DNA of 14,367 nucleotides from Bacteroidota bacterium (GTDB lineage: Bacteria > Bacteroidota > Bacteroidia > Chitinophagales > Chitinophagaceae): positions 1 through 14,367 of the forward strand of contig JAEZDC010000055.1 of assembly GCA_023429825.1 (NCBI GenBank), read 5' to 3'. Below, in pieces: positions 1 to 6,143 of the stretch (position 1 is the stretch's first letter; each line of letters starts with the position of its first letter). The notes beneath the pieces were generated by a model, which searched no databases, was not told the origin of the DNA, and worked only from the letters and a program-made list of their open reading frames with translations. Made by a program: the position numbers and the translations under genes.

Positions 1-33
1 AACCTGAATGGTATTTGCCGGGATACCACCTAA
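1..33 (+). pseudogene. C-terminal tail of a PAS domain, same frame as the downstream kinase, ended by TAA
   Basis: Frame 1 reads NLNGICRDTT and then TAA at 31-33. GxCRDxT is the usual end of a PAS/PAC domain, and in this family it continues as D-I/V-T-E-x-K/R. The next codons in the same frame read KKQTQKEL and then a linker typical of PAS-to-HisKA junctions (QVEYRTKELQKAN). I infer that this is the end of the same sensor kinase as 88-837 and that the TAA stands where a Glu or Gln codon is expected. The rest of the gene lies outside the window. The stop lies beside a run of eight A, but both sides share one frame, so a single indel would not explain it. Confidence 0.55.
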
Positions 34-87
34 AAAAAACAGACACAAAAGGAGTTACCACGACAGGTTGAATACAGAACAAAGGAA

Positions 88-837
88 TTGCAAAAAGCGA
101 ATGCCGGGCTCAATACACTCAACGAAAACCTGAAGCAGTTCGTGTATGTAGCTAGTCATGATCTGCAAGAGCCCCTTAGAAAGATCAATATGTTCTCTGA
201 TGTGCTGGTAAGTAAATCAGGACATAAACTCGACGAGCAACAACAGCTTTACATATCCAAGATCAGTCACTCAGCAAGACGGATGAGTAACCTGATCAAA
301 GATCTGCTTGATTTTTCAAGGGCTGAGGCAAATGATCGCTCTTTTGTAGATGTTAACCTGGAGCAGGTAATAAATAATGTGATCGAAGATTATGAAATGC
401 TTATCCAGCAAAAGAATGCTGCTATTCAAATAGATGCTTTACCATTCATTAAAGGTATTCCTCTACAAATGAATCAGCTCTTTTATAACCTGGTAGGGAA
501 TGCACTTAAATTCTCAAAAGCTGATGTCTCTCCTGTAGTTACGATACATGCAGCTCCTGTTACAAAGCAGGAAGTCCAGGCATACGAAGGACTGGACCCC
601 GTTGAACAATATGTTCGCATTTCTGTAAGCGATAACGGGATTGGCTTCGATCAACAATTTGCAGAGCAGATCTTTGTGATCTTCCAGCGATTACATGGCA
701 GGGAAGAATACGAAGGAACAGGTATTGGTCTTGCCTTGTGTAAGAAAATTGCAGAGAACCATAAAGGTCTCATTTCCGCAGAGTCAAAACCAAAGGAAGG
801 CGCCACATTCCATGTTGTTCTGCCTGCTGCCTTTTAA
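88..837 (+). CDS. Sensor histidine kinase, HisKA + HATPase_c core (N-terminal PAS part separated by an in-frame stop)
   Basis: This is the catalytic half of a membrane-independent two-component kinase. HisKA carries the H-box ASHDLQEPLRK with phospho-acceptor His24. The ATPase domain has the N-box (NLVGNALKFSK, Asn134/Asn138), the G1 box DNGIGF (182-187) and the G2 box GTGIGLALCKK (210-220). The last residues VVLPAAF end the domain normally. The TTG at 88 is only the first start-like codon after the upstream stop. The frame is open from 34, and residues coded before 88 (QVEYRTKEL) belong to the same coiled-coil linker, so the native protein surely began upstream with PAS domain(s). AAGGAG at 48-53 could allow re-initiation but has no good start codon behind it. 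The gene ends in a 4-base convergent overlap with the glycosyltransferase. It may be a pseudogene, a truncated but expressed kinase, or a sequence error. Confidence 0.88.
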   Translation: MQKANAGLNTLNENLKQFVYVASHDLQEPLRKINMFSDVLVSKSGHKLDEQQQLYISKISHSARRMSNLIKDLLDFSRAEANDRSFVDVNLEQVINNVIEDYEMLIQQKNAAIQIDALPFIKGIPLQMNQLFYNLVGNALKFSKADVSPVVTIHAAPVTKQEVQAYEGLDPVEQYVRISVSDNGIGFDQQFAEQIFVIFQRLHGREEYEGTGIGLALCKKIAENHKGLISAESKPKEGATFHVVLPAAF

Positions 838-1355
838 GCCGCCATTCGTGTAGACAATCCAAAAGGCATTTTACAACTGCTGATAAAATCTCGTATCGTA
901 TCAACCAATTGGCCCGTGGAATATTTCGGCAATTTCTTCATTGGTTCCAATGCGCCTTCAAAATAAGATTTTAAATAAGCTACGATATCTTCCTTCCCGT
1001 AAGCAACATGCAGTTTCATCTGCTTCTGCATTAACCTGCAAGTGTCTACCTGGTGATCATTCCGGTGTTCTTTTAGCTTCCCTAGTCTTGGAAATACGAT
1101 CAGCGGCTTTTGATACGCTGCTGCGTTTAATATTGTTCCTACACCGGCATGGCCTATTATCAACTCAGATTTAGAAACAAAGTTTTCAAAGTCAAGCGGT
1201 GTTAAATGATCCAATGTATGTATGTTCTTAGCAGAATATTTTGTCTTACTTATTTGCGCAATGAATTCAGTATCTGGAAATAAAGGTGCTATCTCGTCTA
1301 TCGTTTTGATCATCCTGTCAAATGGTAGCTGCGTTCCAATCGTTACAAATATCAT
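834..1355 (-). CDS. Alg13/PssE-like glycosyltransferase family 28 C-terminal domain protein
   Basis: A 173 aa stand-alone nucleotide-sugar binding half of a GT28/MurG-like enzyme. The start MIFVTIGTQLPFDRMI is the classic Alg13/PssE/EpsF beginning (VTxGTxxxxFDR). SELIIGHAGVGTIL is the conserved HAGxGT loop, and PLIVFPRLGKLKEHRNDHQ is the sugar-nucleotide binding segment. In known systems this subunit works with a membrane-anchored Alg14/PssD partner to add a sugar to a lipid-linked acceptor. No partner lies beside it here, so it is an orphan in this window. The ATG at 1355 directly precedes the conserved first strand and is the obvious start. The 3' end overlaps the histidine kinase stop by 4 bases in convergent orientation. 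The acceptor and the sugar cannot be told from the sequence. Confidence 0.88.
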   Translation of the reverse strand: MIFVTIGTQLPFDRMIKTIDEIAPLFPDTEFIAQISKTKYSAKNIHTLDHLTPLDFENFVSKSELIIGHAGVGTILNAAAYQKPLIVFPRLGKLKEHRNDHQVDTCRLMQKQMKLHVAYGKEDIVAYLKSYFEGALEPMKKLPKYSTGQLVDTIRDFISSCKMPFGLSTRMAA

Positions 1356-1407
1356 ATCTCGTCATTTCTTTATTAAAGCCAAGTACGATGCCGCAGACTC
1401 AGTTTAA

Positions 1408-1427
1408 CATACCACTATAGGGGTATG
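1408..1427. promoter_or_regulatory. 20-bp near-perfect palindrome upstream of the glycosyltransferase gene
   Basis: CATACC and GGTATG face each other around a TATA core, with only one mismatched pair over 20 bp. It lies 53 bases upstream of the ATG at 1355, where a regulator site for the minus-strand gene would sit. No regulator is identified; the role is inference. Confidence 0.3.
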
Positions 1428-1459
1428 CTACTAAAAGGTAGTGCTCAGCAATAAACAAA

Positions 1460-1482
1460 AATGCCGGCGATCTACCGGCATT
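1460..1482 (-). terminator. Rho-independent terminator of the 99 aa gene
   Basis: Perfect 8-bp stem AATGCCGG / CCGGCATT with a 7-base loop. Read on the minus strand it is followed by TTTTGTTTAT. It lies 22 bases past the stop of the gene at 1505-1804. Confidence 0.8.
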
Positions 1483-1504
1483 AATAAAATATATAAAATT
1501 GCTA

Positions 1505-1804
1505 CTAATCTGTTTCTTTCTGCTCTTGCTGCGTTTGCTGAGTCGTATGTTCTTCTGCTATTACACCTTTCTCCATAACCTTCCTTGCATAGCTTAATGC
1601 GGCTACAGGAGATTCAAACATTTTTACTGAACCATCCTCATCTTTTATAGAGTCTCCGTTCCGCGAATCCTCAGCCGGTTCACTATTATAACATGATGCC
1701 GAGAAATACTCGCGTGGAATAATGTTTGGATTTTCTCTTTCTATTGGATGTGCATCCACTTTGATCCAAACTTCTCTGCCATTAATTTCTTGCTTCTCTA
1801 CCAT
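1505..1804 (-). CDS. Hypothetical acidic protein, 99 aa
   Basis: I do not recognise the family. The first 20 residues (MVEKQEINGREVWIKVDAHP) look like a short beta strand pair. They are followed by an acidic loop (EPAEDSRNGDSIKDEDGS), a predicted helix with the pattern ESPVAALSYARKVMEKGV at about 64-81, and a Gln/Glu-rich disordered tail. There is no signal peptide and no membrane segment. It stands alone, with its own hairpin terminator 22 bases downstream and about 285 non-coding bases upstream, so it is a monocistronic gene. The ATG at 1804 is the first in the frame. It is probably real because of the terminator and the balanced composition; the function is unknown. Confidence 0.7.
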   Translation of the reverse strand: MVEKQEINGREVWIKVDAHPIERENPNIIPREYFSASCYNSEPAEDSRNGDSIKDEDGSVKMFESPVAALSYARKVMEKGVIAEEHTTQQTQQEQKETD

Positions 1805-1958
1805 GATCAGATATAATCAAACATGAGACCACTGGGTCGATGCACTTTACTGCCGGTAAATTAAATCTTTTCAAAACTTAACCTGTGGCAGTCTTCTTGC
1901 GGCTTTATCAATATCAATTTCCTATTAATTTATTCGAATGAGCGTATGTAATGCTTTT

Positions 1959-1979
1959 GAATGCTGTGCAACTGCATTC
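1959..1979. repeat. Inverted repeat in the 1805-2090 intergenic region
   Basis: GAATGC and GCATTC form a perfect 6-bp inverted repeat with a 9-base spacer, about 110 bases upstream of the Cys-rich gene at 2091. The rest of this 286-base divergent intergenic region holds no gene that I can see. A regulatory role is possible but unproven, and an arm this short can arise by chance. Confidence 0.2.
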
Positions 1980-2090
1980 CTTTACCGGGAAGCTGACTCG
2001 TCCCCTCCGTTCAATTGAAGAAATAACTGCTAATACATTACAGATCACTAAGCTTTATTCCATCTTCTAATAAAACAAAACCATTTAATT

Positions 2091-2435
2091 ATGACAAACG
2101 AATTTCACAACTATCAAACTTGTATCGATGCGTGTTTAAAGTGTGCAACTTTATGCAACCAATGCGCAACACATTGTACATGGGAAGAAAATGTACAACA
2201 GATGACACGTTGCATTCGCCTTACAAGAGAGTGTGCTGCGCTATGTAACACTGCTGCTCAGCTTATGAGCTTAGAGAGCTCAAGAGCTAAAGACATTTGT
2301 TTCCTTTGTGCGCAGATCTGCGAAGAATGCGCTGATGAATGCAGTAAATATGATAACGAATATTGCCAGGAATGTGCTGAAGCTTGCAAAATGTGTGCAC
2401 AGGAATGCCATGCTTTGGCAGCAGTTACCGCTTGA
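2091..2435 (+). CDS. Four-helix-bundle copper-binding protein (DUF326 / Csp copper-storage type)
   Basis: 114 aa with 19 cysteines placed in helix-spaced CxxxC and CxxC patterns: residues 11, 15, 18, 22, 25, 29 in helix 1; 41, 48, 52 in helix 2; 70, 73, 77, 80, 84 in helix 3; 92, 95, 99, 102, 106 in helix 4. This is the pattern of the DUF326 (YhjQ-like) and Csp1/Csp3 families. There, Cys lining the core of a four-helix bundle hold many Cu(I) ions for storage or detoxification. There is no signal peptide, so it should be cytosolic, as in Csp3. The N-terminal Cys density and the histidine (H28 in ATHC) fit the family. It is monocistronic, with a strong hairpin terminator 8 bases after the stop. 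No copper regulator or exporter lies nearby. Metal identity is inferred from the family. Confidence 0.92.
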   Translation: MTNEFHNYQTCIDACLKCATLCNQCATHCTWEENVQQMTRCIRLTRECAALCNTAAQLMSLESSRAKDICFLCAQICEECADECSKYDNEYCQECAEACKMCAQECHALAAVTA

Positions 2436-2442
2436 TAAAAAT

Positions 2443-2472
2443 AAAAAGCCCCTGGGATCTCCGGGGGTTTTT
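2443..2472. terminator. Bidirectional rho-independent terminator between convergent genes
   Basis: AAAAA-GCCCCTGG / CCGGGGG-TTTTT with a 5-base loop (one G-T pair in the stem). T-runs stand on both strands, so it can end both the Cys-rich gene (+) and the 80 aa gene (-, stop at 2498). Confidence 0.88.
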
Positions 2473-2497
2473 AAATAGTTGTTCTTATGAAATACTA

Positions 2498-2740
2498 TTA
2501 AGTAGCAGGAATATCTATGCTACTGAAGTATTCTTCAGGAAGATCATTTATATCAAAAGCTTTAATGCTTACGACCTCGTTGAAATCAGTTTTATACTCT
2601 GCCTCAACATAAAACCCATCAACGTGGTAAAGAATAAACCTTGCTTCACCTACATTCTTACTTGCCACAGGTTGCCCTTTCTCCCAAAGACAATTTGATT
2701 TCTCATTATCACTTAAGCACATAAAATCACTGAATATCAT
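2498..2740 (-). CDS. Hypothetical protein, 80 aa
   Basis: I do not recognise it with certainty. Visible elements are a short helix containing LWEKGQPVASKN (about 18-29), two beta strands (ARFILYHVDGFYVEAEYK) and a C-terminal acidic end (LPEEYFSSIDIPAT). Small single-domain proteins with a CxxLWEKG segment followed by a YxxxxFYVEV strand are common in Bacteroidota, but their role is not known to me. It is cytosolic, with no membrane segment. The stop is 26 bases from the bidirectional terminator. An internal ATG at residue 7 (MCLSDNEK) is a possible alternative start. It follows the cold-shock gene on the same strand, but that gene's terminator lies between them, so they are probably separate transcripts. 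Confidence 0.65.
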   Translation of the reverse strand: MIFSDFMCLSDNEKSNCLWEKGQPVASKNVGEARFILYHVDGFYVEAEYKTDFNEVVSIKAFDINDLPEEYFSSIDIPAT

Positions 2741-2774
2741 AAGTTCTATTGAGGTGATGAATTTTTTAAATAAA

Positions 2775-2797
2775 AAAGGCCGGTATTACCAGCCTTT
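2775..2797 (-). terminator. Terminator of the cold-shock gene
   Basis: AAAGGC-c-GGT / ACC-a-GCCTTT hairpin with a 3-base loop and one mismatch. On the minus strand it is followed by TTTTTTATTT. It lies just past the stop of the gene at 2819-3019. Confidence 0.78.
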
Positions 2798-2818
2798 AAT
2801 CATATCGAACAGGTAAGG

Positions 2819-3019
2819 CTAAACTACCCTCACATTCACTGCTTCAGGTCCTTTGTTGCCCTGCTGTATATCAAATTCAACTTTATCATTGCTTTTGATA
2901 GGTTGCTTTATGTTGTTTGCGTGTACAAAAAAATCTTTTCCTGTACCTGATTCGCTGATGAAACCGTAACGTTTTTCTTCATTAAAGAACTTCACGGTCC
3001 CTGTGTTTTGTTCACTCAT
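2819..3019 (-). CDS. Cold-shock domain protein (CspA family)
   Basis: 66 aa, the usual size of a single cold-shock OB-fold. It opens with GTVKFFNEEKRYGFI, in which RNP1 is KRYGFI (16-21; most family members have KGFGFI). RNP2 is FFVHANNI (30-37). These aromatic and basic residues bind single-stranded RNA and DNA, so the protein is expected to act as an RNA chaperone that melts hairpins in mRNA. The C-terminal GPEAVNVRVV matches the family's GPQAxNVxxx ending. It is monocistronic, with its own terminator. About 77 bases separate it from the upstream gene, so the 5' UTR is short unless transcription starts inside that gene. No cold-box could be identified. Confidence 0.95.
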   Translation of the reverse strand: MSEQNTGTVKFFNEEKRYGFISESGTGKDFFVHANNIKQPIKSNDKVEFDIQQGNKGPEAVNVRVV

Positions 3020-3096
3020 GAGTGATGGTTTATTGTGTATTAATACTGTAAGTTAGGATGAAATAATGGCTGATTAGATTAAAAATTTATCAGCAC

Positions 3097-3390
3097 CTAT
3101 CTAGCCTGTGTGGCATTACTGTTCTGCCAGTCGTTCACCAGGCTAAACTCGAGCATTCGCTTAACCCCTTTAAAAGCAGCTGTGTGCACCTCAATCATTC
3201 TATCCGAGGTTAAATGAGCAGTAAGAAGATCTGAACGTTCAATATGAATGCAAAGTTCTTCGCCAAATTCCCTGATCAATTGCTTGTCTTCAAGTGATAC
3301 ATACACGTATATAGGATGTTGACGATTGCATACAATGCATTTGGCCGCATGAATTTTCCCTTCAAAGATGAAGCTTGTAATAAATTCCAT
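3097..3390 (-). CDS. Hypothetical CxxC protein, 97 aa
   Basis: Unknown family. The N-terminal part has a beta hairpin (MEFITSFIFEGKIHAAKC) leading into a CIVC motif (18-21) followed by NRQHPIYVYV. Next come a helix (LEDKQLIREFGEEL), a CIHIE strand, and a C-terminal helix (FKGVKRMLEFSLVNDW). The single CxxC plus nearby His could bind metal, but one CxxC pair is not enough to claim a zinc finger. There is no signal peptide. The start at ATG 3390 is supported by an 8-bp inverted repeat only 4 bases upstream, which could fold over the ribosome-binding region. It is transcribed in the same direction as the cold-shock gene 77 bases downstream. Real-gene confidence is moderate. Confidence 0.6.
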   Translation of the reverse strand: MEFITSFIFEGKIHAAKCIVCNRQHPIYVYVSLEDKQLIREFGEELCIHIERSDLLTAHLTSDRMIEVHTAAFKGVKRMLEFSLVNDWQNSNATQAR

Positions 3391-3393
3391 GAA

Positions 3394-3427
3394 AACACTG
3401 GTTTTGTATCAAAGTGCTTCCAGTGTT
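3394..3427. repeat. 8-bp inverted repeat at the start of the CxxC gene
   Basis: AACACTGG and CCAGTGTT are perfect complements, separated by 18 bases, and lie 4 bases upstream of the ATG at 3390. In the minus-strand mRNA this would be a 5' UTR hairpin ending next to the start codon; as DNA it could be an operator. A role is inference. Confidence 0.4.
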
Positions 3428-3677
3428 GCTACGGCTGAGAACAGGTTGAGAGGTAAAGTGAACATGAAGGTCTGCTATTATATTGGTAATGACAATTAAA
3501 CTTTTAAGGTTGCTTGGGAATAATCCTAACAAATCTGAAGATGTAAAAGGAGGTTTGCACTAAATTAATTCCTCCACCTACATAAGCGAAGATCAATGTA
3601 GAAGACTATTTTTTCTTTGAATCGCTTTCATCAAAAACATGATGTGTTTGCCAATTCCGGCTGTAAATTTTAAGGAC

Positions 3678-3699
3678 ATATTGTCTTTTAAGACAATAT
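3678..3699. promoter_or_regulatory. Perfect 22-bp palindromic candidate operator before the 69 aa gene
   Basis: ATATTGTCTT and AAGACAATAT are perfect 10-bp arms around a TT spacer. The repeat ends 21 bases before the ATG at 3721. TATATTCG (3697-3704), one base off the Bacteroidota -7 consensus TAnnTTTG, overlaps its right edge, but I see no clear -33 TTG at the right distance. It is not followed by a T-run, so it is not a terminator. A dimeric repressor site is the most likely reading. Confidence 0.5.
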
Positions 3700-3720
3700 A
3701 TTCGCCCATTATTTTTTTAG

Positions 3721-3930
3721 ATGGATAAGCAGAAACAGGTAGAACATTTAAGAACAAAATATATCGAGCTTAGTAGGCAATATTTAACTCAGTTACAATC
3801 GGGTAAAACTATCAGTGAGTTAAAAGATCTTGCAGATCTCATTGGTTCCCTCGTAGCTGAGATAGACGTGATGGAAGCCGCTATCAAAAAAGAACAGGAA
3901 GATGATATTCAGCAAGGCATGAATGCCTGA
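3721..3930 (+). CDS. Small coiled-coil protein, family member A, 69 aa
   Basis: Function unknown. It is almost wholly helical with heptad-like hydrophobic spacing. The core runs from Tyr21 (YLTQLQSGKTISELKDLADL) into IGSLVAEIDVMEAAIKK, then a short Gln/Asp/Glu tail. This core aligns without gaps to the proteins at 5100-5306 (-) and 7809-8006 (+): Tyr, then Leu/Ile at +4, Lys/Glu at +8, Phe/Ile at +10, Ser at +11, Lys at +14, Leu/Ile at +16, Ile at +20, Leu at +23. I infer a paralogous family. There are no Cys, no membrane segment and no signal peptide. The ATG at 3721 fits the family's N-terminal length. A perfect palindrome lies just upstream. It converges with the M42 peptidase gene 5 bases downstream. 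Confidence 0.72.
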   Translation: MDKQKQVEHLRTKYIELSRQYLTQLQSGKTISELKDLADLIGSLVAEIDVMEAAIKKEQEDDIQQGMNA

Positions 3931-3935
3931 TTCGT

Positions 3936-5018
3936 TTACAGGTACTTCAGATTCATGTCAGGCTTCAGTTCCTGCAAGCTGTGATAGATCAGCTTTATCG
4001 TATTCTCTACATCTTCTTTATGCACCGTTTCCACCGTCGTATGCATATATCGCAACGGGAAAGATATAAGTGCTGTTGGTATGCCACCTTCTTCATAAGC
4101 AAAGGCATCCGCATCTGTACCAGTCCCTTTCGACATTACCGCTAACTGTATAGGAATTTTATTTTTTTCGGCTGTATCAAGCAATAATGCTCTCACCTTA
4201 TTATGAACAGGTGGTGCTTTGGTAATTACTGGCCCTTTGCCTGCACTTATTTGTCCGTCTTTGTTGGGATCCATTTTTGGGGGTCGTAGTATCGTGCGTT
4301 ACATCTATCACGATCACACAGTTCTGCTTAACCGTTCTGGCGATCATTTCTGCTCCCTTCGTACCTATTTCCTCCTGCACCGCATTTACTACGTACAAAG
4401 TATAAGGCAGCTTGACATTGTTTTCTTTCAGCATTCGTGCAACTCTTGCGATAACGAATCCTCCCATTCGGTTATCCAGCGCTCGGCCGGAGAAATATTT
4501 CTTATTCAGTACCGTAAATCCTGCTTTATAGGTAATAAAATCACCCACCTGCACCCCTAATGCTTCCACTTCTTCTTTGCTATCACAACCACAACAAATA
4601 AAAATGGTACTTTTCTTTGGTGCATCATCTTCACCTCTCGCGAATGGATAGCGGGCCAGCCAAAGACCGCATCCACAGGGCCGTTCTTTGTATGAATATA
4701 TACGGATTGTGAAGGTGCAATGCCGGGGTCTGTACCACCCGTTTCTTCCACGTGAATGAAGCCATCAGGACCAATACGATTTACATACCATGCGATCTCG
4801 TCTGCATGCGCTTCTACCACTACTTTGAAATTCTGGCCGGGATTTATTACCGCAGCAACATTACCGTAGGTTGTAGTGATTACTTCATCAGCATACGGCT
4901 TGATATAATCCAGCCACAACTGCTGGCCTTTTACTTCACCACCTGTTGGTGAAGGGTTGCTGATGTATTTCCTTAACCATTCTATTTCCTGTTCGCCTAT
5001 TAGAGAGTTTTGCGCCAT
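3936..5018 (-). pseudogene. M42-family glutamyl/leucyl aminopeptidase (FrvX/cellulase M type), broken by two frameshifts
   Basis: A cobalt/zinc aminopeptidase of the tetrahedral TET type, spread over three frames. Part 1 starts at ATG 5018 (a TTG at 5033 is less likely) and holds VEAHADEIAWYV (His71, Asp73). It then drifts off frame after GWPAIHSRE. Restoring one base near 4634-4636 gives GEDDAPKKSTIFICCGCDSK, which runs directly into the second part. Part 2 (to about 4280) has ALDNRMGG (metal Asp), VVNAVQEEIGTKGA (catalytic Glu pair) and VIDVTHDTTTP (metal Asp). A surplus base in the C5/A5 run at 4274-4283 shifts to part 3, which begins MDPNKDGQISAGKGP, holds RYMHTTVETV (metal His) and ends at 3936. 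All metal ligands and the base survive, and the two shifts cancel (-1, +1) but enclose a stop at 4557. Recent inactivation or sequence error are both possible. Confidence 0.9.
4640..4654. repeat. 15-bp direct repeat, copy 1 (copy 2 at 5340-5354)
   Basis: GCGAATGGATAGCGG occurs here inside the peptidase gene, next to its first frameshift, and again at 5340-5354 upstream of the neighbouring coiled-coil gene. About a one-in-ten chance match for a window of this size by rough reckoning, so meaning is doubtful. Confidence 0.3.
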
Positions 5019-5099
5019 ACATTTCGTCTTCAAGAACTATACCCTGCCAGTCTTAAAAACGTACAGTTGATGAAACGATAAGCATATGGCCTGCACAGA

Positions 5100-5306
5100 T
5101 TATGCTTTACCCGGCGAAATATTCATTTCATCCGAAATGATCATTGTACCATCACCCGGCAATCGCTTTTTCAGGTCATTGATCTCGCTTTGCAGTGATT
5201 TTAAGGCACTGAACTCTTCGTCATTACTTAGTGCACGGAGGTATTTTGTCTCTAAATGGGTAATGGCTTCATTCAGGCTTTCCTGGTTATTGGTTTGTTC
5301 TCTCAT
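5100..5306 (-). CDS. Small coiled-coil protein, family member B, 68 aa
   Basis: Function unknown. From the ATG at 5306 it reads MREQTNNQESLNEAITHLETKY, with Tyr22. The core then runs YLRALSNDEEFSALKSLQ and SEINDLKKRL, ending in a Gly/Asp/Met tail. It aligns without gaps to the protein at 7809 (Y..A[LI].ND[EK].FS..K.[LI]..[EK]I..L.K) and to the one at 3721. A longer frame with a GTG start at 5372 exists. I reject it because the added residues have no counterpart in the relatives and the GTG lies inside a hairpin (5358-5374). Transcribed toward the M42 gene, which starts 82 bases beyond its stop. It is cytosolic, with no Cys. Confidence that it is a real gene comes mostly from the similarity to its siblings. 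Confidence 0.72.
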   Translation of the reverse strand: MREQTNNQESLNEAITHLETKYLRALSNDEEFSALKSLQSEINDLKKRLPGDGTMIISDEMNISPGKA

Positions 5307-5357
5307 AGTTATAGGGGATTGCAACCCTAAATTATAATGGCGAATGGATAGCGGCAA

Positions 5358-5374
5358 GTGTGATTTTTTCACAC
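5358..5374. repeat. 6-bp inverted repeat around a T-run
   Basis: GTGTGA-TTTTT-TCACAC lies in the divergent region between the coiled-coil gene at 5306 (-) and the acidic protein at 5534 (+). It could be an operator. No T-run follows the stem, so it is not a canonical terminator. Confidence 0.3.
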
Positions 5375-5533
5375 AGCAAAAAAAATCATTGTAAAATACC
5401 TGTGGATGGAGCGTGTGAATTTCTCAGCGTTGCTAACTGCCTGTTTCTGTTAACCTTCTCCCCATAAAAAACAATTAATATACCCCTGCATCATATTGGC
5501 ACAGGTTTTTCATCTAAATACTAAACGGCAGTT

Positions 5534-5782
5534 ATGTTAGAGGAGAAAGATACACCGGCACCACAACCAAGAGATGATCGGTATGTAGATAAAGTAACGG
5601 AACAGCGGATACATGAGCATCTTGCCGACCCGAATAGTAAAATAACAGAAGAAGACATCGCAAGAGTGAATACCGATATCTTCAGGCGGCCTTTAACTGA
5701 TGAAGAAAAAGAGGCCGATGAAGAACAGGTAAAGAAAGATATTCCTCCTACCACCGGTAGTACATGGGATATGCTGGATTGA
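5534..5782 (+). CDS. Hypothetical acidic protein, 82 aa
   Basis: Unknown family. Strongly charged and probably partly disordered: the N-terminus MLEEKDTPAPQPRDDRYVDK is followed by a helix (VTEQRIHEHLADPNSK), a segment ITEEDIARVNTDIFRRPLTD and an acidic helix (EEKEADEEQVKKD). The end is PPTTGSTWDMLD. The T-E-E-D-I-x-x-V-N-T pattern suggests a small conserved Bacteroidota protein, but I cannot name it. There are no Cys, signal peptide or membrane segment. The ATG at 5534 is the first in the frame. Its stop abuts the stop of the convergent gene at 5783 with no space for a terminator hairpin, so transcripts may overlap. An antisense frame (5521-5754) rich in Ser is its shadow. Confidence 0.7.
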   Translation: MLEEKDTPAPQPRDDRYVDKVTEQRIHEHLADPNSKITEEDIARVNTDIFRRPLTDEEKEADEEQVKKDIPPTTGSTWDMLD

Positions 5783-6142
5783 TCACTGTTCTACTTCTTT
5801 CACCAATTGGGCAGAACGATTGCAAATGCTCAACTCGAACTTCGTATTCATCGTGATGTAATAATCATCAGAGACTAACATGTCTTTGATGATTGCATCA
5901 CGCATTAATGCAGCTACAAAATCCTTAGCCAGTTGGTGATTTACTGTATTATCAGGAGAACCTTTTACAAAAGCTATCTTAAACCCGTACGAGCCTTTAG
6001 TAGCTGCACCTGCTTTGATGAAATCGAATTTACTTAACGGTAATAATTGTTGTTCTTTGGCTGATCTGCGCATTATAAGCTTTATCAGTGGCAAATACTT
6101 TTGCCATGCTGTAGCATATTTATCTGTATTAGGCATGTTCAT
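5783..6142 (-). CDS. Hypothetical protein, 119 aa, in operon with the degenerate receiver
   Basis: Unknown family. It has an N-terminal helix (YATAWQKYLPLIKLIMRRSAKEQ), a LPLSKFDFIKAG segment, a strand SYGFKIAFVKGSP, and N-x-x-x-AKDFVAALMRDAIIKDMLVSDDYYITMNTKFELSI. This is a compact alpha/beta protein without signal or metal motifs. A longer frame starts at ATG 6184, but that start lies 41 bases inside the receiver gene. The ATG at 6142 (MNMPNTDK) follows the receiver's TAA with one base between, the normal arrangement for translational coupling, so I choose it. The two genes should be one transcript, which suggests this protein works with the receiver. No terminator hairpin is visible after its stop, where it meets the convergent gene end to end. 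Confidence 0.7.
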   Translation of the reverse strand: MNMPNTDKYATAWQKYLPLIKLIMRRSAKEQQLLPLSKFDFIKAGAATKGSYGFKIAFVKGSPDNTVNHQLAKDFVAALMRDAIIKDMLVSDDYYITMNTKFELSICNRSAQLVKEVEQ

Positions 6143-6143
6143 C

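Larger units (their letters stand above)
3391..3720. other. 330-base divergent intergenic region
   Basis: It holds two inverted repeats, listed separately (3394-3427 and 3678-3699). A short 24-codon reading frame at 3489-3563 (+) cannot be told from chance. There is a GGAGG ... CCTCC 5-bp inverted pair at about 3551-3575. No RNA gene or longer coding frame is visible. Confidence 0.5.

Noticed and set aside
3489..3563. 24-codon frame MTIKLLRLLGNNPNKSEDVK... in the intergenic region
   Set aside because: Too short to tell from chance; no ribosome site or terminator seen.
5100..5372. Longer GTG-started version of coiled-coil member B
   Set aside because: The extra 22 residues have no match in the related proteins and the GTG sits in a hairpin.
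5521..5754. Minus-strand Ser-rich 77 aa frame
   Set aside because: Shadow of the acidic protein at 5534-5782.
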